The notes under the pieces are model-generated. The model did no database searches and was not told where the DNA came from. It was given only the letters and a program-made list of their open reading frames with translations. A program made the position numbers and the translations under genes. Positions 1 to 6,662 of a stretch of 18,960 bases of DNA are shown here, piece after piece. Location: positions 1 through 18,960 of the forward strand of contig CAZXOP010000028.1 in assembly GCA_964642235.1 (NCBI GenBank), given 5' to 3'. How positions within the stretch are numbered: the first letter of the stretch is position 1; each line of letters begins with the position of its first letter. This DNA is from CAYSND01 sp964642235. Lineage in GTDB: Bacteria > Bacteroidota > Bacteroidia > Bacteroidales > UBA932.

Positions 1-159
1 ATTACTTGCCCACTCATTAAAGACCTCCATAAATTCAGAGTTATCCTCTCTCTCATAGAGAGTTATAAGATAGGAGAGTTCCTCTTTTGTAGGGTGTACT
101 TCAGAGTTTTCATTCAGCTTATTGAAAATCTGTTTGATCTCTTCTTTATTCTGTTTCAT
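1..159 (-). CDS. Probable FecR-family anti-sigma factor, N-terminal fragment (runs off window start)
   Basis: An open frame starts at the ATG complementary to 157-159 and stays open for 53 codons to the window edge, so only the N-terminus is visible. The peptide begins MKQNKEEIKQIFNKLNEN and is rich in Glu, Lys and Asn, with helical segments. The end reads LYEREDNSEFMEVFNEW. A short acidic helical cytoplasmic N-terminus that binds the sigma factor is what FecR-type anti-sigma factors of Bacteroidota have, and these genes normally follow the ECF sigma gene directly, as here, with a 58-base gap. The function is inferred from position and general character; the membrane segment and FecR domain would lie outside the window. 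A promoter-like motif shared with dsbD lies 45 bases upstream. An unrelated small protein remains possible. Confidence 0.55.
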   Translation of the reverse strand, partial: MKQNKEEIKQIFNKLNENSEVHPTKEELSYLITLYEREDNSEFMEVFNEWASN

Positions 160-183
160 TGCAAGATGTTTTTGTCTTTACAA

Positions 184-216
184 AGAATACAACTAAAGGA
201 GATTTTTCCGTGACAC
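184..216 (-). promoter_or_regulatory. Putative ECF-type promoter upstream of the FecR-like gene
   Basis: On the minus strand GTGTCACGGAAA (216-205) is followed after 15 bases by TATTCT (189-184). The identical 12-mer occurs upstream of dsbD at 798-809, also with TAT 15 bases later. It begins just after the sigma stop codon, in the gap before the FecR-like gene. Taken as a -35 element TCACGG, the spacer to the TAT hexamer is 18 bases in both cases. Its use by the adjacent ECF sigma is inference. Confidence 0.45.
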
Positions 217-217
217 T

Positions 218-748
218 CTAACGATTAAAAAAGAGTAATAAGATTATAACCCCTTTGCTTCGGATAAAATTAAGGGCTCTTCTGATTTGAGTATCTACGG
301 TATTTTCAGAGATACCCATTTTTTCGGCAATCTCTTTATAGGAGAGATTTTCAACTCTGCTAAGTAGAAAAATCTCTCTTCTGCGTTGAGGAATCTCTTT
401 TAGAATCTTCGCATATCTATCCCACATCTCTTTCCCCTCTAAAATAAACTCTTCGCTCAATGAGAGCTGAAGGGAGTCAATCTCTATTTCGGAGAGACGC
501 TGATATGTTTTAGCACGAAAATGGTTGTAAAGAAGGTTTCTGGAGATGGTGAAAATATATGATTCGACATTTTTACTATAGTCGAGTGTCCGGCGATTTT
601 CCCAAATTTTTAAAAAGGTGTTTTGTAGCAAATCTTTCGCATCGGGAACATTCCCTGTAGAAGAGAGCAAAAAGCCATAAACACGAGAAGAGTACTTCTC
701 ATAGAGCAACTTAAAGGCTATTATATCTTCTAACTCTGAATTTTTCAC
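218..748 (-). CDS. RNA polymerase ECF sigma factor (sigma-70 family)
   Basis: This 176-residue protein has the two-domain ECF layout. Sigma region 2 spans about residues 10-80, with AFKLLYEKYSSRVYGFLL, then DAKDLLQNTFLKIWENRR (region 2.2) and the region 2.3/2.4 helix ESYIFTISRNLLYNHFRAK. Sigma region 4 spans about 112-165, with the helix-turn-helix LSYKEIAEKMGISENTVDTQ. It ends in a hydrophobic tail, IILLLFF, often seen in Bacteroidota ECF factors. It would direct RNA polymerase to a dedicated promoter set and be held by the FecR-like protein encoded next. The start is a GTG at 746-748; an in-frame TAA lies two codons upstream, so no longer start exists. The N-terminus before AFKLLYEKY is about ten residues shorter than in typical relatives, and the usual acidic residue after DLLQ is Asn. 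The inducing signal is unknown. Confidence 0.93.
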   Translation of the reverse strand: MKNSELEDIIAFKLLYEKYSSRVYGFLLSSTGNVPDAKDLLQNTFLKIWENRRTLDYSKNVESYIFTISRNLLYNHFRAKTYQRLSEIEIDSLQLSLSEEFILEGKEMWDRYAKILKEIPQRRREIFLLSRVENLSYKEIAEKMGISENTVDTQIRRALNFIRSKGVIILLLFFNR

Positions 749-750
749 AC

Positions 751-783
751 GTTAAGAGATTTGCAATAATTTGCAAACTTAAC
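751..783. promoter_or_regulatory. 33-bp imperfect palindrome between sigma gene and dsbD (possible operator)
   Basis: The ends are GTTAAG (751-756) and CTTAAC (778-783), a perfect 6-bp inverted repeat. Inside lie two copies of the self-complementary hexamer TTGCAA at 761-766 and 771-776, starting exactly 10 bp apart, about one helical turn. The element begins two bases upstream of the GTG start of the sigma gene and lies between the divergent genes, where a repressor could act on both. No regulator is assigned. Confidence 0.4.
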
Positions 784-797
784 AAAAAAAACAAGGG

Positions 798-830
798 GTG
801 TCACGGAAATTTAACTGAAAAGGGTATATA
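798..830 (+). promoter_or_regulatory. Putative ECF-type promoter upstream of dsbD
   Basis: GTGTCACGGAAA (798-809) is followed after 15 bases by TATATAAT (825-832). The same 12-mer with the same spacing to TAT lies upstream of the FecR-like gene on the other strand. A transcript starting a few bases after TATATAAT would begin downstream of the ATG at 833, which supports the dsbD start at 875. The assignment to the ECF sigma factor is inferred from the shared motif and the gene order. Confidence 0.45.
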
Positions 831-874
831 ATATGTCGCATAAAAGTGAAATTATTATATTTACAAAAAATAAT

Positions 875-2842
875 ATGTTGAGAAAAAGGTTTTTCAAAAT
901 AGTAAACACCCTCTTACTTCTTTTTATATTAATACCGGCTGTAGCACAAGTCAAGCAACAGCCAATAGTATGGAGGTGCAAGTTAGAGAAAGATTCTACT
1001 GAAACAGGTCTTTATAAGGTTATTGCCACCGGAAGTTTTATAAACGAGGGGTGGTATGTTTATGGTTTGGGCCCCTATTCTCAAGGACCTACCCCCACAA
1101 CACTATCTATAGAAGAGAATGATAATATCTCTCTTGAAGGGGAAAATTATCTGCTAACTGAGAGCAAAACCAAGTATAGTAAGGTCTTTAAAATGGAGAT
1201 CGATGTCTGCGAAGGGAAGGTGGTTATTGGACAAAAAATAAGAACTCTTAACCCCAATGAAACGGAGTTAAAAGCAATAATAGAGTGGCAGTCGTGCGAT
1301 ATTAACGGTTGTTTACCGCCGGAAGAAAAGGAATTTATTTTTAATATCGCCCCTGCCCATTCTGAAACAAGCAGTGGTTCAGTTTGGGGGTTAATTTTAC
1401 AAGCTATAGCATGGGGGTTCGTGGCTCTGCTCACCCCTTGCGTCTTTCCGATGGTTCCGATGACTGTCAGTTTCTTCTTAAAACAATCTGAGGGGAAAGG
1501 GAGACGGAGAGGAAGGGTAAATGCCGCCCTATATGGTCTCTTTATCGTGGCTCTATATACTATCCCTATTGCCATAATTATAGGGATAACTTATTTTGCG
1601 GGGGGTGCCACCATAACCGCAGATATATTTAATTGGCTGGCGACTCATTGGGTACCGAATGTTCTCTTCTTCTTGATTTTCATGATCTTCGCCGCATCAT
1701 TCTTCGGGGCATTTGATATAGTTATACCAAGCAGATTTGTAAATAAAGCTGACTCCCAAAGCGATAAAAAGGGGCTTCTTGGAATTTTCTTTATGGCACT
1801 TACTTTGGTGTTGGTCTCCTTCTCTTGCACAGGTCCTATTGTGGGGACGGTCTTGATAAAATCTACTCAAGGGGAGATCTGGGCACCTATTGTTACGATG
1901 TTGGCATTCTCTATTGCTTTTGCATTGCCTTTTACCCTTTTTGCCTTCTCCCCCTCGCTTCTGAAAAATCTTCCGAAATCAGGAGGGTGGTTAAATTCAG
2001 TTAAGGTGGTGCTTGGGTTTATAGAGGTGGCACTCGGGTTTAAGTTCCTTAGTGTTGCGGATCAAACATATCATTGGGGACTTTTAGACAGAGAGATATA
2101 TCTTGCTATCTGGATTGTAACATTTTCACTTCTTGGGTTTTATCTTCTTGGGAAAATTCGGTTTAAGTATGACGACAAGTTAGAGCATGTTTCAGTCTTT
2201 AGGCTCACCCTCGCTATAGCAGTCTTCTCTTTCGTGGTTTATATGATTCCCGGGATGTGGGGAGCGCCATTAAAAGGGCTTTCAGGGTATCTCCCTCCTA
2301 TAACCACACAAGACTTTGTTATGAGTAGAGAGTCCGGAGCCTCAACTCTCGACTTAGGGAAGTGCCCCACCTCCTCTAAAAAAACCTCCTACCCAAAATA
2401 TAGCGATTTCTTAAAAATACCCCACGACATTCAGGGATTCTTTGATTATGAAGAGGGGCGGCAGTATGCCATGAAGGTCAATAAACCTCTTTTTATAGAC
2501 TTTACAGGGCATGGGTGCGTAAACTGTAGAGAGATGGAGATGAGGGTCTGGTCAGATCCTAGGGTGCTGAAGATGATGAAAGAGGAGTTCGTGGTAGTGG
2601 CACTCTATGCAGACGACAAGAAAGTGGTGGATAAGGAGGATTGGGTGGTTACAGAGGATGGGCGTACACTTAAAACTCTTGGGAAAATCAACTCCCATTT
2701 CGCTGTCCAAAAGTTCAATGTCAATGCACAACCCTACTACGCCATCATTAACCCCTTCACCCAAGAACATATCGTCCCCTCCCAGGGGTATAATTTAGAT
2801 GTCGAGAACTTTTTAGAGTTTCTTAGAAAGGGGAAAAATTAA
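875..2842 (+). CDS. dsbD: Thiol:disulfide interchange protein DsbD (transmembrane electron carrier)
   Basis: DsbD passes electrons from cytoplasmic thioredoxin across the inner membrane to periplasmic thiol proteins (disulfide isomerases, cytochrome c maturation). All three domains and cysteine pairs are present. Counting from the ATG at 875: signal peptide beginning MLRKRFFKIVN and ending around AVAQ; N-terminal immunoglobulin-like domain with CDINGC (Cys141, Cys146); membrane core of about eight helices with LTPCVFPMVP (Cys189) and FSCTGP (Cys318); and a C-terminal thioredoxin domain with the CVNC active site (Cys548, Cys551). At 655 residues it is full length. The frame is open from an ATG at 833, but that would place 14 polar and beta-like residues before the signal peptide, and it lies upstream of the start point predicted from the TATATAAT box, so 875 is preferred. 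It is divergent from the ECF sigma gene and may belong to its regulon. Confidence 0.95.
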   Translation: MLRKRFFKIVNTLLLLFILIPAVAQVKQQPIVWRCKLEKDSTETGLYKVIATGSFINEGWYVYGLGPYSQGPTPTTLSIEENDNISLEGENYLLTESKTKYSKVFKMEIDVCEGKVVIGQKIRTLNPNETELKAIIEWQSCDINGCLPPEEKEFIFNIAPAHSETSSGSVWGLILQAIAWGFVALLTPCVFPMVPMTVSFFLKQSEGKGRRRGRVNAALYGLFIVALYTIPIAIIIGITYFAGGATITADIFNWLATHWVPNVLFFLIFMIFAASFFGAFDIVIPSRFVNKADSQSDKKGLLGIFFMALTLVLVSFSCTGPIVGTVLIKSTQGEIWAPIVTMLAFSIAFALPFTLFAFSPSLLKNLPKSGGWLNSVKVVLGFIEVALGFKFLSVADQTYHWGLLDREIYLAIWIVTFSLLGFYLLGKIRFKYDDKLEHVSVFRLTLAIAVFSFVVYMIPGMWGAPLKGLSGYLPPITTQDFVMSRESGASTLDLGKCPTSSKKTSYPKYSDFLKIPHDIQGFFDYEEGRQYAMKVNKPLFIDFTGHGCVNCREMEMRVWSDPRVLKMMKEEFVVVALYADDKKVVDKEDWVVTEDGRTLKTLGKINSHFAVQKFNVNAQPYYAIINPFTQEHIVPSQGYNLDVENFLEFLRKGKN

Positions 2843-2843
2843 A

Positions 2844-2876
2844 TTATTGTTTTTTAATTATTGTTTTTTAATTATT
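2844..2876. repeat. 14-bp tandem repeat upstream of the ATPase gene
   Basis: TTATTGTTTTTTAA occurs twice head to tail at 2844-2857 and 2858-2871, followed by a truncated third copy, TTATT, at 2872-2876. It starts two bases after the dsbD stop codon and runs into the -7 box of the next gene. It could be an operator array, or simple AT-rich slippage. Confidence 0.75.
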
Positions 2877-2883
2877 ATCTTTG
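2876..2883 (+). promoter_or_regulatory. Bacteroidota -7 box TATCTTTG for the ATPase gene
   Basis: TATCTTTG matches the TAnnTTTG -7 consensus of the Bacteroidota primary sigma factor. Transcription would start near 2890, giving a leader of about 17 bases before the ATG at 2907. No good TTTG -33 element is seen at the usual 19-21 base spacing; the region there is part of the T-rich tandem repeat. Confidence 0.55.
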
Positions 2884-2906
2884 CATAAAAATTAAAAACC
2901 ACTAAT

Positions 2907-4034
2907 ATGACTGATATAAACCCTTTTATTACTGTCGGATACATAGATCCTATCTATTTCTGCGATAGAGAGATTGAAACTGAACAGATGATTAAAGAGA
3001 TAAGGAATGGAAATAATATTACACTTATCTCTTCTCGCCGTATGGGAAAAACAGGGTTAATCTTACATACATTCCGACAACCACAGATTCTAAATCACTA
3101 TTATACTTTTTTTGTGGATATTTACGCCACTAAATCTCTGCGTGATTTTGTTTTTGCCCTCAGTAAAGAGATATTAGAAGAGTTAAAACCTTTTGGGAAA
3201 AAGGCCTTAACTCTGTTTATAAATAGTGTAAAATCCTTACAAACAAGCATTTCGTTTGATGTCGTGGGGAATCCTTCTTTTAATTTAGGTTTGGGGGCAA
3301 TAACATCAGAACAAAAAACTCTTGATGAGATTTTTCACTATTTATCTATTGCAGATAAGCCATGTATAGTAGCCATTGATGAATTTCAACAAATTGCTGC
3401 ATATCCCGAAAATAATATAGAGGCTATTTTAAGAACATATATACAGCGATGTAGTAACTCCTATTTTATATTTGCAGGTAGCCAACGACACGTCATGGGG
3501 AACATGTTTCTTAGTGCTTCGCGCCCCTTTTATCAGAGTACGTCTATGCTTCATTTAGAGAGTATTAATGAAGATAAATACTCTCAATTTGTCATCCATC
3601 ATTTTTCTCAAAATAACAAAAGCATTGATTTAGAGGTTATAAATACTGTTTATAGAGAGTTTGAAGGGATTACTTGGTATCTTCAGAAAATACTTAATAC
3701 CCTCTATTCTATTACCCCTAAAAACGAAACGTGCACCATGGAGATGTATCATATCGCTCTACAATATAATATTGACTCTTATGAGTATAGTTTTAGGGAG
3801 ATACTATTTAGACTACCGGAAAAACAAAAAGAGCTTTTGATAGCTATTGCTAAGGAGGGGAAGGTACTCCAACCAACATCCGGAAGCTTTATTAAAAAAC
3901 ACGCCCTCTCTTCTGCTAGTTCAGTCCAAGTAGCGTTAAGAGTGTTATTAGAAAAAGATTTCGTCACTAACGAGTCCCCCGGGTACCAGCTCTATGATAG
4001 ATTTTTCCAGCGTTGGATAGCTCAGAATTATTAA
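2907..4034 (+). CDS. P-loop ATPase of the COG1672 / ATPase_2 type with C-terminal winged helix
   Basis: This 375-residue cytoplasmic protein belongs to the STAND-related archaeal-type ATPase family, which is multi-copy in many Bacteroidota and whose cellular role is poorly defined. It starts with the family-type N-terminus NPFITVGYIDPIYFCDREIE. The Walker A segment is SRRMGKTG (residues 43-50, with Arg-Arg in place of the more usual small residues). The Walker B segment is CIVAIDEFQQI (Asp158, Glu159). A sensor-like FIFAGSQRHVM follows. The C-terminus (about 295-375) resembles a winged helix, LPEKQKELLIAIAKEG through LLEKDFV, and ends in the family signature YDRFFQRWI. It stands alone, has its own -7 box and upstream repeats, and overlaps the convergent YfhO-like gene by 4 bases. 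It appears more AT-rich than that neighbour. No nuclease or toxin domain is recognised. The function beyond ATP binding and hydrolysis is unknown. Confidence 0.88.
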   Translation: MTDINPFITVGYIDPIYFCDREIETEQMIKEIRNGNNITLISSRRMGKTGLILHTFRQPQILNHYYTFFVDIYATKSLRDFVFALSKEILEELKPFGKKALTLFINSVKSLQTSISFDVVGNPSFNLGLGAITSEQKTLDEIFHYLSIADKPCIVAIDEFQQIAAYPENNIEAILRTYIQRCSNSYFIFAGSQRHVMGNMFLSASRPFYQSTSMLHLESINEDKYSQFVIHHFSQNNKSIDLEVINTVYREFEGITWYLQKILNTLYSITPKNETCTMEMYHIALQYNIDSYEYSFREILFRLPEKQKELLIAIAKEGKVLQPTSGSFIKKHALSSASSVQVALRVLLEKDFVTNESPGYQLYDRFFQRWIAQNY

Positions 4035-6538
4035 ATATTAAGGTTTTTCTTTAGGAGGGATCTTCTTTTGCTCTCGAATCCTAAAAGGAGGGCGAGGGCG
4101 AGGAGGAGTACGCCTGAACAGAGTACCGAAATGTTTTTACCTGTGGTGACGGAGGTGGGGGCAAAGCGGAACTCGATTTCATGACTCCCTGCGGGGAGTA
4201 CCATGGCACGAAGGGCATAATTAGCACGATAGATTTTACTCTCTTTACCATCGACAGTAGCTCTCCACCCTGCCGGATAGTAGATTTCACTAAAGAGGGC
4301 AAGACCATCTTTATCGGCAGAATATCTATATTTTAGGTGATTAGGTGCATAGTGGGTAAGTTCTATCTCTCCTGTGGCAAAATGCGACAATTCCTCCACC
4401 GAACTCTTCTCATATTCGGGATTAATTATAGCAGAGCGAACCGGATCTATCCCCCCTAAAAGAGCAATCTCCTCATCTGCATTGGCAGCAGCAACCACCT
4501 CCGAAACAAACCATGCATTACCAAGAGCATAGGGATAGTTAAGTGGGGCTGCCTCCCCGTTATAGATAATATATTTGGTGTTAAGCATCGAGAGGACAGG
4601 ATGATACTTTAGCCCCTTTTCTACATCCTCAATGGTAGCAGCAGTCGCAGCCGTGGCATTAAAATCCTCTATTACACCTGACATCTCCTGAGAAATATAA
4701 TGATCAATGAGGTCTTGATACCTCTGGAGTTTTGCAGGGCTATACCCTCCAATGGTCTTATGATGATATGAAGTATGAGCATCATTAAAGGTATTGACAC
4801 TCAAATCGAGCACTCTGTAATTAAGAGCATTGTCCTGAAGAATTATCTCATCAACCTTTCTCTTGGCAAACTGTTTTGAAAAATCCGCTTTACGAACAAA
4901 GTGAGAATCATTTAAGTATCTCTTGTCTATCCCCCACATATCCACTAATATAAGACCTCCGAGGAGAGTAACTGCCAAGATTGGTTTTAGCTTTTTAAGG
5001 TACCCTGCCCAAAGAACAGCGGCTCCAAAAAGGATAAACACCAATGAACGGAACGCATCCCCTCTTAAAAGAGCCTTCCTGTCGAGAGCAAGTGCGTCAG
5101 AGATATCACTTGGGAGGGAGGCATCTGCAGGGGAGGTAAAACTCCCCGCAAGCGAAGGGAATAGTGCTACTAACAATGAAACACCCCCTGTTATGCCAAG
5201 GGCAATAAGGAGTCCTTGTTTTAACCTCTTCTTCTCCGTGGCACCCTCCTTGAAAAGGAGTTCATTGACCAGAAGTATTCCAAGGAGAGGAACGGTGATT
5301 TGAAGCACCGTCAGTGCCATTGAAACAGTGCGGAACTTATTGTATAGGGGAGCATATTTGAAAAAGAGTTCGGAGAACCACATAAAATTGGAACCCCACG
5401 CCAAGAACAATGCAAGCAGAGAGACACCTGCTATCCACCATTTGTACCTTCCTCTGATAACAATAAGCCCCAAGGTAAAGAGGAAAATCATGATAGCTCC
5501 CAAGTACATAGGACCCGCAGTGAAAGGTTGAGGTCCCCAGTAGAGAGGGAGTTGTTTTATAATCTCTTCGGAGCCTTGATATTTCCCTTTTATAGCCTTA
5601 TAAGTGTGAGAGTCCTTATCCAAGGAGCCATACGAAGAGCCTCCGTTGAAGTTAGGAATCATCAGATTCGGAGTCTCCTCTATTCCATAAGACCAGGCAG
5701 TGGCATAATCGAGCTTAAGTCCCCCCTTTGTCTGATTCTCTTTATCGTGGGAGAGTTCAGAACCACCTCGCATAGTCTGTTTTGCATACTCATAAGTGGG
5801 TATAAGGTGATTAGCATTGGCACCTATTCCGAGAAGACCTGCTGTCAAAAGGAGAAGGGAGGTCTTTAGGAACTTGGGGAAGAGTTTTTCACGAATGGCT
5901 CCACAAAGCTCTGCTATGGCTAATCCTAAAATTATAATAGCGAGGTAATATGTTATTTGCGGGTGATTTGCTTTTATTTGGAAACTGAGGGCTACGGCAA
6001 ATAAAATCGCCCCCCAAATAGGTTTTTTCCGATAAGCATAAACCACTGCTGCAAGTACCCAGGGCATAAAGGCAATAGCCTGCATTTTGGTGTTATGCCC
6101 CACTTGTATTATCTGCATATTATAAGAGCAGAACGTTACCGCTATCGCACCTATGGCAGCTACATAAACATTAGTGCCAAAGGCAAGAAAAAGAAGAAAG
6201 CCCCCTATCAAAGAGATTAGAAGGTAGCTTGCCGGACGTGCCCCTGTAAGGAGAAAATTATAAAATGGTTTAGTATAATCCCCTTCATAGTTTACCGAAA
6301 TACTAAATGCAGGCATCCCGGAAAACATAGAGTTTGTCCATAAGGTTTGGTCATCAGGATGCGCTTCATTATGCTTTCTAATCTCATTTGCCATCCCATT
6401 CCACGAAGAGATGTCGGACTGGTTAACGATTTTCCCCTGTAAAACCTGCGGAGTATAAGCATAAGCAATTACTATAAATCCTATAATTATTAAAATATAG
6501 GGGAGAAGTGATTTATAATTAATCTTTATTTTTTTCAT
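4031..6538 (-). CDS. YfhO-like polytopic membrane protein (GT-C-type fold)
   Basis: This 835-residue protein has an N-terminal membrane anchor (about residues 10-28), a large exposed loop with LWTNSMFSGMPAFS, and then about eleven further helices spread to about residue 545. After that comes a long soluble extracytoplasmic domain, and a last helix close to the C-terminus (LLLALALLLGF). The soluble domain holds the family-like segment IYYPAGWRATVDGKES and the membrane-near GSHEIEFRF. This layout matches the Bacteroidota YfhO-like proteins, which are related to GT-C glycosyltransferases; Gram-positive YfhO is tied to glycosylation of cell-surface polymers. The substrate here is unknown. An ATG at 6536-6538 sits 12-13 bases after the predicted transcription start from a TAACTTTG box. 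The 3' end overlaps the convergent ATPase gene, so no separate terminator fits. It appears richer in G+C than the ATPase next to it. Confidence 0.85.
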   Translation of the reverse strand: MKKIKINYKSLLPYILIIIGFIVIAYAYTPQVLQGKIVNQSDISSWNGMANEIRKHNEAHPDDQTLWTNSMFSGMPAFSISVNYEGDYTKPFYNFLLTGARPASYLLISLIGGFLLFLAFGTNVYVAAIGAIAVTFCSYNMQIIQVGHNTKMQAIAFMPWVLAAVVYAYRKKPIWGAILFAVALSFQIKANHPQITYYLAIIILGLAIAELCGAIREKLFPKFLKTSLLLLTAGLLGIGANANHLIPTYEYAKQTMRGGSELSHDKENQTKGGLKLDYATAWSYGIEETPNLMIPNFNGGSSYGSLDKDSHTYKAIKGKYQGSEEIIKQLPLYWGPQPFTAGPMYLGAIMIFLFTLGLIVIRGRYKWWIAGVSLLALFLAWGSNFMWFSELFFKYAPLYNKFRTVSMALTVLQITVPLLGILLVNELLFKEGATEKKRLKQGLLIALGITGGVSLLVALFPSLAGSFTSPADASLPSDISDALALDRKALLRGDAFRSLVFILFGAAVLWAGYLKKLKPILAVTLLGGLILVDMWGIDKRYLNDSHFVRKADFSKQFAKRKVDEIILQDNALNYRVLDLSVNTFNDAHTSYHHKTIGGYSPAKLQRYQDLIDHYISQEMSGVIEDFNATAATAATIEDVEKGLKYHPVLSMLNTKYIIYNGEAAPLNYPYALGNAWFVSEVVAAANADEEIALLGGIDPVRSAIINPEYEKSSVEELSHFATGEIELTHYAPNHLKYRYSADKDGLALFSEIYYPAGWRATVDGKESKIYRANYALRAMVLPAGSHEIEFRFAPTSVTTGKNISVLCSGVLLLALALLLGFESKRRSLLKKNLNI

Positions 6539-6557
6539 ACGGTTACACTTTAATTTT

Positions 6558-6565
6558 CAAAGTTA
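6558..6565 (-). promoter_or_regulatory. -7 box TAACTTTG for the YfhO-like gene
   Basis: The plus strand reads CAAAGTTA, i.e. TAACTTTG on the coding strand, an exact TAnnTTTG match. The leader before the ATG would be about 12 bases. The -33 region (about 6585-6588) reads AAAA on this strand, not TTTG, so the promoter is weak or activator dependent. Confidence 0.5.
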
Positions 6566-6617
6566 AGAATTTAATTATATTCCCTTTTAAAAAATGGGTT
6601 TAATGAAGAATAAGTAT

Positions 6618-6625
6618 TATTTTTG
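6618..6625 (+). promoter_or_regulatory. -7 box TATTTTTG for the sensor kinase gene
   Basis: TATTTTTG is an exact TAnnTTTG match in the 124-base divergent gap between the YfhO-like gene and the kinase. Transcription would start near 6632, about 31 bases before the first ATG. No clear -33 element is seen. Confidence 0.45.
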
Positions 6626-6662
6626 TAAACTTTTTCTTAAGGAAAACTTTTAGGCAAATATT

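Noticed and set aside
1147..1575. 142-codon open frame on the minus strand inside dsbD
   Set aside because: It is fully covered by the DsbD N-terminal domain and first helix and has no family features.
5528..5869. 113-codon plus-strand frame (and others at 4923-5531) opposite the YfhO-like gene
   Set aside because: These mirror the membrane helices of the real gene and have no homology-like motifs or start signals.
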